From: Seison nebaliae
Lineage: Eukaryota > Rotifera > Pararotatoria > Seisonacea > Seisonidae
Direction of reading: 5' to 3'
Length of the DNA stretch: 54,038 bases
Assembly (NCBI GenBank): GCA_023231475.1
Contig: JALJEE010000877.1
Span: 1-54,038, forward strand
The notes under the pieces were generated by a model that had not been told where the DNA came from, made no database searches, and was given only the letters and a program-made list of their open reading frames with translations. This document shows, one piece after another, positions 26,301-41,054 of this stretch (the stretch's first letter is position 1; each line of letters opens with the position of its first letter). Made by a program: the position numbers and the translations under genes.

Positions 26301-28910
26301 AAATTATTATTGCTGAAATAGAATTGTCAAATTAATTTAGAGAGTTTACGAAGAAGAATATCGATTATACAAATTGTTCCATGAATTTTCTTTCACATGA
26401 CAATATTTGTTCATGTTATCTGCATTAAAATTTGACGAATTCGAAAATTATTTTTATAGCGGAAGATGTAGTGGTAGAGTAGTAAATAACGTAGATAAGT
26501 CTGTTTCTTGTAGGTATAGTGATGAAATGGTGTTACGGGATGAGATTGTGATGAAATGACTGAACGTTTATTTAACTGCGTATGTAAATAGGAGTAAATG
26601 TATCAAGTTGCAGGATATAGATAGGAGAAAGAAGAATATGAAAAGTTGAACGAAAGAAAAGTTAATGCAAATGTAATCGTCATCGGCGATAAAGATTACT
26701 ATTCGAAACATTTCAATTTGAACGATTAACACGAGTTTGATTTCACGAAAACGAACAATGAAGGAAAGGAAATTTCTTCTTCTTTATCAATCAAAAACTT
26801 TTTTCCTATATCGAACTCGACTTACCAAATTTCCAGTTTTTGACTTCTTCTTACATGTCTCTCTCAATCAATATGGCTTACGTCAGAACCATTAAAATCC
26901 TCTAATGATGTAGATCAACAAAGGAACTAATTTGCCAATTAGCTAGATCAACATTAATTCATAAACTTTTTCTTTAATGTTTCTTCCTAAACGATTATGT
27001 CATTCTGTTTGCGAAAAAAATTGAGAACAGTTTCCTGGATTTTCATTCTAGACGTTATGAGATCAGAAAAATGATTGAGGAAAAAATGAATGTAAATATC
27101 ATATGTCCATTTTGTTTGGAAGGGAAGTCTTCAACGTTCGTTTCATTCTCCTTCCATTTTCCTCCATTTCCCTTATACAATTAACTAACGTAAGTGAATT
27201 TAGATAACTGGAGTAATAAGTGTTCTTATTTCGACATTTGAAGGTCATTATGATCTCAATTATAGAGCGTCCATCTAATCTACTTCATTATTACTTATCT
27301 GGCACTTACTAAGTTAAAGACTGTGCTCAAGCCAAAGTTCATTCGTTAATCAACAAATACACATTTATTTATTAACGTAATGATGTATAATTTTATTCTA
27401 ATAAATAATTCATTCTATTAATCGTTATTCAATTGGGAAAATACTCCATCGAACACCATTAATCGATATCTTATAAATTTAATTAAATCAAGCCATGATT
27501 AATTATCAGCAAACCGGACCGAATTTTCGCCTATTAAAATCCGACATATGTTTTCTGTAAAAAATTTGTCTGATATTTCAATATCAGTTTATTCCGAAAC
27601 ATCCGCTATTTTTTCTCTATTAATATACTACGTAACGTGCAACACATTGGTTGATTGAATTCATCTATCATAATTGTCATGCTAAAATCAAATTCTTGAT
27701 AAAGTTCTATGACTCCAATTGTAATTGTAAGACATTTTAAAGAAATATTTAAGAGACTTATTCTTAATCCAAAAAGATTAAGAATTTCGAAATATTAAAA
27801 ATTCTAATAATTTTCTAATTCTTAATAAGATTTCCATTGAATATATTTGTAACTTAATATTGATATTATGGATGTTATTAATAAATATATTTAATTATTC
27901 AATTAAATGAATCCATTCAAATTAACATCTAATATGAGATATATTGAACAATTTTAGTAATCGTTCTTTTCATTTCCTATTTCATTGAGAAGAATTACAT
28001 AAAATGAGTACGAAGAAAATAATTAAGCGAGAAAAATAATCAATTAAAGATGGAAATGTTAGAAACTATAAATGATAATTTCCATTGATACTATATCAGT
28101 TTCATATAGAACGAAAATCGGAAGATATTTCCCGAACATTACCACCACTCTAATTACTACCTCCTTAATAATTATTGTTGGCGAAACAGGTCGGCAAATA
28201 AAGAAGAAGAAGAAGAAGAAGAACGAATGACGAAGCATTAACTAGTAAGAAAGAAATAGCAATTGAAGAAATATTAGAAGGAATTTTCAAATATTTATAG
28301 AAGGAGCCATCAATATTCCATTTAAAACAATCGTTGATGGGAAAGGAAGACGTTATATTTTGTAAATATTGTATTTCCGTTTCACGTAAATTTTTGAAAA
28401 TTACCAGTACTAATTCCACAATCAAAAATTAGGGAACTTTAATTGTCGTCATAAAATACTATAAAACCATTTAAAATAGAGAAAATGAAAGTTAAAGAAT
28501 ACAGAGAAGTGGCCAAATATCAGTTGGGGCAATTGTCGTAGAACCATTTTATTATCTTATGGTTCCAATTAAAATCAGATTTTATTTTAAAGCGAATGGA
28601 GAGAAATGAATTGAGATATTAGTATATTTGCAAATTTATTGACCGAATAAAAGAAATCGTACAATTAGCCGGTGGTATGTTTAATGGTTAGGATGACGAT
28701 TTAGTTGATCATTTATCGTTCATCGTCTGAACGAATAACGAATGATGAATTAATCTGCTAAGCGAAATCCGAATATGTATATTTGTTTGAAGAAAAAACT
28801 ATTGAACATTTTATTACAACGAGTACGAATATGATAAATAAAATGAAATTAAGTGAATGTTCATTGTATTCTGTTCAGCGGCTTGTATTCTCCGTCATCT
28901 TCCCCATTGA
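23373..28910. other. 5.5-kb AT-rich gene desert
   Basis: No supportable gene. The interval holds the collagen promoter side, a type A phrase-repeat cluster at 24551-24655, a slightly more GC-rich island at about 24900-25280 with no clear frame, and short (GAA)n and poly-A/T runs. Frames of 60-90 codons here have no recognisable domain. Confidence 0.5.
24551..24655 (-). repeat. Degenerate phrase repeat, type A, reverse orientation
   Basis: Four words lie in a row: GGCAAATTTACCC, GGATTGTTTTACTC, CGGACAATTCTACTCC and GGACGGACAATAAAATTGG. They are reverse-complement relatives of the words at 12549-12654. Spacers are about 10-20 bp. Confidence 0.5.
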
Positions 28911-30224
28911 TCATATCATCTGTTGTTTGAAAGAATTGAAATTTTTTTTTAATAGTCTTCCATATGATTCTTCTGCTGACTTCACTAATTGTACGTAATA
29001 GGTTTCCGAATGTTTCAAATTAGCTAATAAATCAATTTGACATAGGCAAACATCATTAAACAATGTATTCATAGTATTCTTATCAGCTGATAGGTATTCA
29101 TGGTTCTCATCACCATCATCATCACCATCATCATTATCCTCATCTTTATTATTATTATTCTTCTTCTTCTTCGTCTGATTATTATTAGCGGAACAATTTT
29201 TATAATTATTAACATAATCGTTTCTATTCTGAGCCATACGCACATGAACAACACAATCGTCGTCTAAACAACGAATATTATCATCAAATATGATATGATG
29301 AATATGTTGATGGTATAAGTTCACCCAAATAGGTTTGGAATATCGATAATCATAATGATGAGATTGCCACCAATCGAAATTATCTTGAACTGCGATGACA
29401 CAATTGGTGAGTTTAGAGAAGAATTTATAAATTGCTTTGTCGCCACGAATGATTTGGTTGTTGAAAGAGATGGAGAAGGTGCCTTTATCGTCTATCTGGA
29501 ACTTGCCTGGTTTCTTCACTATATCCAAATTGATATCCTTTAAATCCGGGAATTCTGGGTGTTCACCCAACACAACTCCTTCCAACACATTCAACATTTT
29601 AACTGAATCAATACCAAAAGTTCGGAAAACGATGGCATATTCCCTCTTCGTATTCTTCAAATATCGGATTAGATGGAGGAAGGAAGGTAGTAGGTTGTGA
29701 TAATGTTTTTTCGGATCTTGAGTACTTTGTAATGTAGCGTTTGTCATCAAATTATCATGATTCCATTGGGCTAACTTTAAAAATTGTTCATAATATGGTC
29801 GGAATATTTCACCTGGTTCACCTTTATTCGTAAATTGGGCTAAGGCTTTGCGTAATTCGGGTCTGTCAGCTGGTTTCCTACAAAGATGTGTCTCCAAATA
29901 TCGATAATAACTACGATAATGTGCCTTATAGTTGGGTGACTGGAGAGATAGTTTGTCGCTCGCCCACTTCCAATTCCTTTTGATTTCAGCCAAATGTTCT
30001 TCTGTGCATTTATCATTCTTATTTGATTGATCTGTATCGGGCGGATCGGACAACGACGATTCACCCCATGTCACACCAGCTAAATAAACATTGACAGCCA
30101 TTTCAGCTGTCGTACCAGTTTTCGAACCGGTTAGTGCTACAGTATTTCTTATGTCGAAATAGAGAATAAGTTTACGATTCTGCTCATGATTCAACTCATT
30201 CGATTCTTCTTTTAGCGAATTCAT
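28911..30224 (-). CDS. Intronless HAD-like protein of a conserved uncharacterised family
   Basis: One 437-aa frame from an ATG at 30224 to a TGA at 28911. The N-terminal LYFDIRNT (Asp24) resembles a HAD-superfamily motif I, in the form D-x-x-N-T and not DxDxT. IVFRTFG (Thr202) could be motif II and IIFDDN (Asp314-Asp315) motif IV. Between them are conserved-looking blocks KPADRPELRKALAQF, FRPYYEQFLKLAQWNHD and LLPSFLHLIRYL. From memory these match an uncharacterised family found in protists and animals. The first acidic residue of the usual DxD nucleophile pair is present, but the second is replaced. A Lys/Asn/Asp-rich low-complexity tract sits at about 352-385, before the C-terminal helix. 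It may be a phosphatase-like or binding protein; the substrate is unknown. Confidence 0.75.
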   Translation of the reverse strand: MNSLKEESNELNHEQNRKLILYFDIRNTVALTGSKTGTTAEMAVNVYLAGVTWGESSLSDPPDTDQSNKNDKCTEEHLAEIKRNWKWASDKLSLQSPNYKAHYRSYYRYLETHLCRKPADRPELRKALAQFTNKGEPGEIFRPYYEQFLKLAQWNHDNLMTNATLQSTQDPKKHYHNLLPSFLHLIRYLKNTKREYAIVFRTFGIDSVKMLNVLEGVVLGEHPEFPDLKDINLDIVKKPGKFQIDDKGTFSISFNNQIIRGDKAIYKFFSKLTNCVIAVQDNFDWWQSHHYDYRYSKPIWVNLYHQHIHHIIFDDNIRCLDDDCVVHVRMAQNRNDYVNNYKNCSANNNQTKKKKNNNNKDEDNDDGDDDGDENHEYLSADKNTMNTLFNDVCLCQIDLLANLKHSETYYVQLVKSAEESYGRLLKKNFNSFKQQMI

Positions 30225-31085
30225 TTGTCTTTAAATCATGCATTAAATAATGAAATTTTATTGAAACTATTTCCTTCTTTTCTTCTATTTAACTGAAACA
30301 TTTATTTATTCCACTCTACGTATCACCATTTCCATGGAAACTGAGAACAGTTACCTTGTCACCATATCGAAGGATAAATAATAATTTTTATTTTACCAAT
30401 TCGCCAAGTAGTAAGCGAACAAGAAAATTCATTGGATTCAAGGACAAATATTCACAAAATTGCCATCAGATGCCCAATTTCCAGATTGAGAATGGAAAGT
30501 TCACTCTTTCTTCTTCCTATTTCGATATGTGACATCACACGGACGTTGTAGAATTCCCAACTCACGAAAACGTCGGCTAATTCTTCAGTATGTCGCTCCC
30601 AGAAATTAATAGAACTGTAATACACGAGTGAAAATGAGACAAACAAATAAATTTCTCTTATTTTCTCTATCTTTTCTATCCAATTTTATTACTTAGAAAC
30701 TTATCCACAAGCAGAAATTAGTTAATGAATAATTTAATCCTTATTGATTTTCTTCTCGAAATATTTATGTATAATATGCCATCACAATTTAACGTACGTC
30801 ATTTCCATGCCCATCATTCATAACAGGGATCAAATTCTGATTATCACACTTAATTCCTTCATATTTCGCATGATTTATTATCTAACTTCTCCATCATCAA
30901 TTCACTAATTAGAAATTTCTGAAAAATGTCTTAATTATAGGTAAGTGATCAATTAAAAAAAACTACTTTACATTTATAGTATTGTGAAGGATGTCAGCCT
31001 TTCTGGTTCTGGAAAGAAGTAGATTTTAATGGTAAAAATGAAAGTTTCGATCGTAGTATGAAAGCGAAGCTTCCCAATTAGAAAA
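30225..31085. other. Shared spacer between divergent genes
   Basis: This 861-bp gap lies between the start codons of the HAD-like gene (-) and COA5 (+) and must hold both promoters. A minus-strand frame ending at 30452 has a coding-like look (FWERHTEELADVFVSWEF) but no ATG or family match. I leave it uncalled. Confidence 0.4.
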
Positions 31086-31453
31086 ATGGCTGAAGAAAAG
31101 ATTGTGGTGGAGTATGCGGATGAGGAGAAGAAGGTTCGTGGACGTCCTTGTGATGCGTTAAGATTCGAATTGAAACAATGTCTTATGAACACCGATTGTG
31201 TATTGAAAGTTGGTTGTATTGATTTGTTATTTCTCCATTAAATTTTATGATTAAGAAAAATTATTTACCGGATGAATGTCTGAGAAACAAGAATTTACGG
31301 CCACTCGTGGACGATAGATGTTTCAAATTGGCCAATGCTTTATTCGAATGTAAAAGATCGATCGTTTATTTTCTTTTGTCATTTTTAATCTTTCTTGTCT
31401 TTTTTAAGTTGGATATGCGTTCTCGGTTTCGGGGGAGAAAAGGAGATCAATAA
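31086..31453 (+). CDS. COA5: COA5/PET191, mitochondrial cytochrome c oxidase assembly factor
   Basis: Predicted 91 aa from three exons, 31086-31208, 31256-31363 and 31409-31453. The introns are 47 and 45 bp with GTTGGT and GTTTAT donors. PET191/COA5 is a small twin-CX9C protein of the mitochondrial intermembrane space needed to assemble complex IV. Here Cys22-X9-Cys32 and Cys63-X9-Cys73 form the twin motif, with further Cys38 and Cys49 as in the family. RGRPCDALRFELKQC, TDCVL, ALFECKRSI and the C-terminal RSRFRGRKG match human COA5 closely, which fixes both splice joins. The loop between the two CX9C pairs is longer than in the 74-aa human protein. The gene is convergent with the NK1 gene, whose stop codon lies 241 bp away. 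Confidence 0.93.
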
Positions 31454-31694
31454 CTACGAACGATTTATATTTTTTATTAAATTAAATGTTTTCCATCTTT
31501 CATCTATCAGAAAGGAAAAATGTTTATAATGATGTTTTGGAGCATAGCTCGATAGAAACTATCCATTCTCTCATTTCGATAAAAAAAAAAGAAGAAAGTT
31601 GAAAAATGTTTAGATTGTGGAAGGTAGTGATGCTTGGAGGGGGCAAATGATGATAAGCATTCAATGAAATAACAATAAAGTCTGTCCAAGTTCG

Positions 31695-33611
<1,917 letters not shown>

Positions 33612-34175
33612 CTATATTGATATATATATCACAACTCCTTCGGAATAATAAGAACACCGCAGTGAACTACGAACGAAAGATGATCATACAGAAATAGAAA
33701 TCTTGGATAAAAATCGAATGAAAATTAGAAATAAAAATGTTTAAATTAAAATCAAAATTTCTATTTCACAGTAATTTATACGAAAAAGATGAAGAATCAG
33801 TTTAATTTAATTAATCATTTCAATTCAACTTTGCATAAACAATGAAAATATTTATAAATAAAATTCTTGTTAGGCATTAAAAATCGTTTTTTCTAAAATA
33901 TTCTCGTTTCTTTTCTTTATATCGAATCCCAGCGAGTTAAATTATAAACCAAAGAAAGATAACTTCTTATAGGAGTTATTTTAATTAAAATTTCTACCTC
34001 TCTCTTAATATAATTCTTGGGTCGGCAGGATCATAGGAAGTAATGCTGAAATTCTATGTCAACAATAACGCATCATCTATTGATTGAATAATAAAGGTGG
34101 AAAAACTAAACAGGTGACGAAAACCCATTGTATTGTGCTTACGTCGCAAAGTCGATGGAAGAGTCGAGCTGCGAA

Positions 34176-34209
34176 CAAAATTAACCACTTTCAAATATCT
34201 CTGCACCAG
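34176..34209 (+). mobile_element. Fragment of a dispersed element, copy 1
   Basis: 34 bp that match 48097-48130 at 31 of 34 positions. In one frame it reads TTFKYLCTR; a TGA follows. The FKYLC string resembles the FKYLG block of non-LTR reverse transcriptases, so both copies may be remnants of such an element. Confidence 0.4.
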
Positions 34210-35958
34210 GTGAATTGGCCAATCTTGAACATAAATACTCTATTGAAATGATCACAACAATATTATATGTACGATTAAGGCATTGTAATGACTTTTCGTT
34301 ATTCGAGAGACACAGTGGAAACTCATAAAAACCCCAATAATAACGGACAAGCAACTTAAATTTCAATTTAAGAAATAAAAATTTGCAAAAATCGATGATT
34401 TACTAATGAAATCAATAATGATCTTTTGCATTGACTAACATTATTCGAATCAATAAGAATGTCATCCGCATATGTTATAACCGCAGGAAAGAAACCCAAA
34501 CCAACTTTAAATGAGAATAATCGATTAGATTCAATAACAATTACATTTATCACTTTTAACCAAGGAGCGAGAATACATTCTTGTTTAACTTATGTTTTTT
34601 TTTCCAGAACATATGGAAGTTTTTCGATCCATCTTTTACTCCACGGAAATAATTAGCGAAAACTTCATTCCTAAATGAAGGAGAATAATCATCAATTCTT
34701 TCATTTGGTATTATATCCGTGTTTGGTACATGTTCCATATTAGCAGAATTGAAAATTACGTGTCTATTATTATTAAATCTATTATTAATAAGAAGTAATA
34801 CAATTTATTAGGTATTAATTATAAATTACGTATTTATAATTTAGAATACGAGAAGAAGATAGCCAATGAAGAAATATAATATCGAAACGAAGAAATTAGT
34901 GAATTTCTTACTTCCATAAAATTGATACGATCGAAGTTGAATGAAGTGAGATCGAACAACTTCCACTATGAGCAGCATCAACTTTCATTGATGCATTGTC
35001 GACGGGAGGACTGTTATGAGAAATATTTACTGTTACCTCAATCGAGGTGTAACACTCCATTTGTTACATATCCATTCAGTAAATTCATTTTTCCTGATTC
35101 CATAAAAGGATTTTTGAACAGACGAATTAACATGACCAATTGTCGCCATTCGTGAAGTTTCTTAAATGAGTTTCTTCATTCTTTAAAACTAACAATGAAG
35201 GAGCATCCGATGTCGTTACTATTATTACTTCACCAATAATTTCCCATTTCTTAGGAAAGGATAGACGAAAATTCCGTTCGATTTCGTTCTGACTTTAATT
35301 CTTGTTCTTGTTGAAAAACAATATTCGTGGTCATTTCTCTTTTTATAAAACAAAAGTTTCTGGTTACATAAATACGTAAAATTTGTTGAATTTTTTCATT
35401 ACGTTCAAATATAATCTCATTGTAACCGACAGTCCTACGCATAATAATCATAATAAATTATAAGGAAGATAGATAAGTAGTTGGTAATTGTTGTTTGTAG
35501 GGATTGTATTCCTCTTTTAAGGCTTTAGTCCCATCCTATTCGGATAATCACTCTTTCAATTATATTTCTTCTTCTATTGAATTGAATTGGATATCATTCA
35601 AAATTTAGTAGTTTTCGTTTAGTTGTTAGGACAAGAAACTGAAAGAACAGAAACAACAAATTGACTAATATGTTAAACGGAAATATTATTGTCATTCATA
35701 TGACTTCGTTTCCAGTTTTATCTTCATTGAAGCGAATTCAACGTATTTAGCCAATGGAACTGTTCGACAATTGTCAACGAAATATTAAATATTCTAATTT
35801 CCGACAATTGCTTCTGTTAATACTGATTTACTTTTCTCATTAAATGCATTCCGCTCAAATCAACATTCAGCACATGGTGAAATAGATGAGATAGAAAATA
35901 ATAGACAGGATCACAAAATAGCATCGTATCATCCGGAGAGCAAAATATACATTCAAAC

Positions 35959-36082
35959 GGCGACAACATTTATCGCTCCCGTATTTCCTCGTATTTTCCT
36001 CCCGACCATATTTCTTGCCCGATATTTTCGTCCTACGACATTTCGTTCGAGTTAAAATGGAACGTCGTTAAAATGTCCGAGA
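35959..36082 (+). repeat. Degenerate phrase repeat, type C (CCGAnATTTTCGTC-like words)
   Basis: Seven or so short words built on CCGA/CGAC plus ATTT and ending in CTC, GTC or GTT follow each other every 11-19 bp. Local GC is clearly higher than the flanks. Function unknown. Confidence 0.4.
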
Positions 36083-39000
36083 ATGGTTTTTTTTAAAGAA
36101 TACCAAGTCGTAAAGAAGACTTCGAAGGAAAAGTCGTGAAAGATAACTTTCCTGAGAAATGAATCATCCCTATCAGAATCATTAACTACAAAACTATCAA
36201 TTGAGGTTCATATGTCCTAAAATTTACATGCTTATAAGAATATCATTCCATTTCCTGCCAGCAACAGACGGCAGGTTTGCCAATCAGATATCGGTAATAT
36301 ATTTTGCTTATTTAAAGGTAATTTACCATTTGTTGTTAGTACCCATTGAAGATGAGCTCCAAATAATAATAGTCACGGAACTGTCCAATCTCCGAATTAT
36401 CGAATTTGAGAATTTTGAAATCTCCGAATTCTCCGTTCTTCATTTTTCAATTGTTTCCTAACAATTTGAGTTTATAAATTTCCTTCCTCTTTAAACATTA
36501 ATTTTCTTTTTTTTTCATTTTTTTCAGTAATATTTTATTGTTCAATTGAGTTCACAGGAGGATAGGAAAGAGGGACGAGAGAAATGAATTTCGTGAAAAA
36601 ACATTGGTTCCCCAATTCCCTAAACTGCCTCACCTCCATTAATCCATCAACATCAATCTTATCGTATTGATAAATGAAGAAAAAAGGAACATCTAATTCA
36701 ACTTATCACGTATTATCTCCGTCATGTGTCATTGGTCAACTAATTTATTAATAAATTCATTGAAACTTGACGTTCATCTAGTATTTCTTTAGGAGAGTAT
36801 TTAAGCAGATGAATTGGAAGAAATCTAAAGAGGAAAGTGAATGAAAAGAATTGAAAAAAACTTAAAATGCTAAACATCTAATTCATCCTTGTACGTATTT
36901 TAGTGAGGTGATTCAAATGATTGGAATTGATATACATAATTGATTGTATGATAAATGTATGTTTAGGGCGAATAGAATTTGCACAAATTTCTCAAATGAA
37001 TCACGTCGAATGAGAGAATTAATATGCGAGTAGGTGTAACACCATTAGACGAGGCGACAAAAAGAAGATTAACGAATGCACAGAACTACATCCGTCCAAA
37101 GTAAATATATTAGTATTCTTATTATTTTTCCTACTTTTTTCTCTATAATATTGGAGTAATGTAAAAATATAAGTGTATTCATTCTCTTATAGATCGTACC
37201 GTGCCGAATCATTAAAGAAAGAGATTTCGTCCTCATTTTCACCCGAATCCCCATCCTCCCCTTCCTCCACTATTTATTCGCCTTATAATATTTATCGAAT
37301 TGATGTTAATTGAATTGGATGTATTATATTATCGATAGAAAAGTGGGAAGGAATCGCGACCAATAAACACGACAGCGAGAATCCGGCAGTCACAAGAGGG
37401 AAATGTTTAATAGAAATTATCGCGCATTTATTTCATTCCAATAAGTTTCTTTCCCAGAAAACTGACGATTAGATGTTGATATTAGCTATTTTCATTTTAC
37501 TCTCTCCAACAATTTTCGTTGAACTTATATAAACATGATATTTATCTATAACATTTAGTCCAACAATTATTATAAGTATCAAACCAATTATACCGTTAAA
37601 CATATTCCTAAATATTACATTCGAATAGCAAGAAAGAATATTTGTGCAACTTCCTTGGAATGTCAGTTTCAACTGAAATATTTTCACATAAATCTGGCGC
37701 ATTTTCACACACTTTTTTGCAAGTTGTCGTTTTTCAAGACCGGTACCTGGACAGATCACAAATCATTTTCCACTTAATACAAATGAAAACGGTACACCAA
37801 AACGAACACTTGAACCTTTTCGAATTGAAAAAAATTCAGATTGGGTCTATTAATAGATAATTAATATTCCTTTATTCCACAAATAGCATATAAGACAAAG
37901 GTAAACCTGATTGGGAAAATGAAAAGCTTTATTTTTTTGCCCAAATTTTGCTTTTAATTTCTACTCCCAATTTGCTTACTAATAAAATAAATTAATCGAA
38001 AATTACTTCATTTTTTGATATTGGGCGAATTCTTAATTACACATAAAAAGCTTCTTCGTAACGCTAACCTATGCTCCATAATATATACATGGGGTCTATA
38101 TTGAAGTACCTAATATGTATACATAATACAGTTTCCGAAAAATTGTCGCTAAACTTCATACCGTTTTCTCCTGTACCTCCTTCCTTTGTATCAATTCCAT
38201 ATCTCTTTAGGTGGACACTCAGGTTCCAAAGAGAAAGATATGAAGCGAGATAGCTCCACAGGTTGAACGTAAAAGCATCTAATCGGTCGTACAATCGTTA
38301 ATGAAGATGTTTCTGAATTGAAATGATTTGAGTTTGAATCTTAATTCCAAATGATACGAATAAAGTAATAAAATGTGGGAATAGAAAGAGCTGATTGGAT
38401 GAATATATTGATGTTTAATGATCGATCCTTATTCTTCATTCGATGAAAAAGATAACGTCAAACATGAAAGTAAGATATCGACGGAGAATCGGTGCGATGT
38501 TTCATCTATGAACTATTTCTTCATTTCAAATGATAATTAAAAGTGCAGCTGGTTCGTTCTCTTCAAATGACAGCAATATGAAAGCATGAAGGTGAATGAT
38601 AGTTTTAGAAGAAATATTCATTTTCTACTTTTTCTAATTGGAAAAGGCATCACATAATACTGGCATGATAATAAGACGTTTGAAAACATAGGAGAATAGG
38701 AAGTAAAATTATTTCTTTTTCGAATGAAGAAGAAAATTATTTGTAGATTAATTAAAAAGTGCGAAATTGCCCAGATGGCTAGATATTGCTAGAAATAAAC
38801 AAAATTCTCGTAATTCCTCAGTAAATATGGATTGGAAATCTTAATCGAATTGGAAGGAAAGAAGAAGAAGAAAGATTTGATCGAAGACTTATGAATTGTC
38901 GGACTATGGATAAATGGATCTTTGTGTGAGTATAAACATAAGAATGGACTGGATGACTTATTTATTTAAATTGTTCTATTTGAAGATAAATAGTCAAATT

Positions 39001-40159
39001 GACGGAAAATAGATATGAATAACTTGAAAGAAAATTGTTTGTATTTTATCTACAAAGAAGTTAGTTGGTGGGAATGCTGGGTGGGAGAGGGTAGATGAAC
39101 AAGTGCTGTACAGATTAGTCCATTCGGGTGTGATTAATAACATTGTTTCAATTACAAATGCCGCATATTCTTATCACCATCACTATTTCGATAATATCGA
39201 ATATTCGAACAGTACGAATATGAGGTGGTTCAGTCAGCATTCACATTCATTGATTATTACTCATACTTTCACTTGCATTCAATTTATTAGTCAGTCAGTC
39301 ATCGAATGAAGAGAAACTTAATTTTGAAGATATTAAGAAACTAATTTTTCCCATCCCATCCTCCCCCCTCTCTTACATTTATTTTCCTTTCAATTGATGA
39401 TGTTTGTTTCATCATCGGCATAAAACTTACCTCTTCTTTCTTCTTAATTCAATTGAATTTCGTGTTTTGTGTAAATAATCGAACTGATTGATATTGCAAT
39501 TAGATGAGATGGACAATCGTATCGACGGCTGTAAATCAACTTGATGATTCTCTTCAGATACGAATAGGAAAAAATAACAAATCATCTCATACATTCCCCA
39601 ACGTTTTACCATCGCCACTCCAACTGCATATACGTAAGACAAATAAGATTCATCTCTTTTAACTCCTTTTCCCCATATCATTCCGCAATCCAAATCATTA
39701 ATAAAGATCGAGAACATATGACGGTACAATTAGCGATAAGAACTCGCCGAAATAAAAACATATCTTCTCCTTTCCAACTGATCATTAGGTCTTATAATTA
39801 TTCATTCTATCGATGAAAGCACCAAAATCCCAATAAACTGTACCGTTCTCTATTCCTCTCTCTGCTTGTTCATACGCCAACTACATTTTCAATTTCAGTT
39901 CAGGTGACTGAGACAATTACTTTATCATTATTAGATCATTAACTACACACTACTAATGTGCTCTGCTAATAAATGTTATAATTTGTATTTAAAAAATCGT
40001 TTAATATTTCTTAAACGATGGAATTTGAGTAAAGGGATTGAGCGAAGGTTAATTTTCTTCTACTATCCCCCGATAAAAATGAGCACACAGCATCTGACAA
40101 TCAACTGGTTCCTTTCCATTTACACTTAATAACCTTCCGGCTTTACAATTTGAATCTAG

Positions 40160-40455
40160 GAGCGGATCTCACCTTATAGAGGAACTCACCCTCTTTTTAA
40201 TTTTCGAAGTAGAAATCACTCTGTGAATAAAGGCTTAATACTGCAATTCGGAGAGGAACTCACCAACTATCAATATTTTAAAGAGGAACTCACTCAGTAT
40301 TGCCATTTCGGGGAATAACGAATCCATTTTTTTCAATGTCGGAGTGGAATTCACCTTATTTTTTCAATTTCAGAGAGGAACTCATCCATTTTTTTCAGTA
40401 CACAGAAGAACCTTTATGATCCTTTATGATATTTCGAAGAGAAACTAACTCCGTT
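40160..40455 (+). repeat. Degenerate phrase repeat, type B (CGGAGAGGAACTCACC), forward array
   Basis: About nine imperfect copies of a word close to CGGAGAGGAACTCACC, mostly spaced about 30 bp apart. Clear copies end at about 40190, 40264, 40294, 40354 and 40387. Spacers are T-rich. The same word occurs inverted at 40946-41054 and in mixed orientation at 42625-42795. Confidence 0.6.
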
Positions 40456-40945
40456 TTTATAATTGGTAAAATAAGAAAGAATCTCTGATGAGGTCTTGAT
40501 GAAAACAATTACATTTCTTTAATTAGTTAATAGGATTATGGCGTCTTGACGTTTTCAAATAATTTGACATTAAAACACTGTTTCTTCAATTAATTACATT
40601 TCACAAATGAAAATGGTAACCAGCTATACACATCAAAGACGGCAATCATAAAAGTAGTCGATCATTGGATCAAAATACAAAAAAATTCTGTTAATTGAAG
40701 AGTTTAAAGAAAAAACATCGAAGTCATACATTTATTTCTTTAATCAATTAAGATCATAGTTAATTTATGACAAATGGTTCTATATTAATACATCGTTATT
40801 CTCGATTAACATTATCAAAATAACATTGTTTCGTTGAATTATCAATTGTTTATCTTCACCATTTGTGATTGAGAGTGAGAATTACTGAATTTCTCCTTAT
40901 CGTTTATAGAATCAAGGAAAAACTATAACATGACAATTATTTTAT
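40456..40945. other. AT-rich spacer between opposed type B arrays
   Basis: No reading frame or structured repeat is visible here. It is the central part of an inverted arrangement of type B words. Confidence 0.4.
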
Positions 40946-41054
40946 GAGGTGAGTTCCTCTCTAAATTTCAACTAAAAAGGTGAATTTCCTCAGGGTGAGT
41001 TCCGCTCCCAAATAGAAAAAATAGGGTGAGTTCCTCTCCGAAATTGAATCTAGG
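40946..41054 (-). repeat. Degenerate phrase repeat, type B, inverted array
   Basis: Four copies read GGTGAGTTCCTCTC, GGTGAATTTCCTC, GGTGAGTTCCGCTCC and GGTGAGTTCCTCTCCG on the plus strand. They are reverse complements of the array at 40160-40455. The array ends with TTGAATCTAGG, which also occurs at the left edge of the forward array (40150-40160). Confidence 0.6.

Noticed and set aside
28165-28425. 86-codon minus-strand frame
   Set aside because: Its Leu-rich part is the translation of a (GAA)n repeat read in reverse, so it is an artefact of low complexity.
30452-30646. Minus-strand 64-codon frame with FWERHTEELADVFVSWEF
   Set aside because: It starts with TTG and not ATG, has no recognised domain, and lies in the promoter gap between two divergent genes. 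I could not find partner exons.
40160-41054. Calling the GAGGAACTCACC arrays a CRISPR or a classical satellite
   Set aside because: The repeats are imperfect, spacing varies and orientation flips. They resemble transposon end arrays and not either of these.
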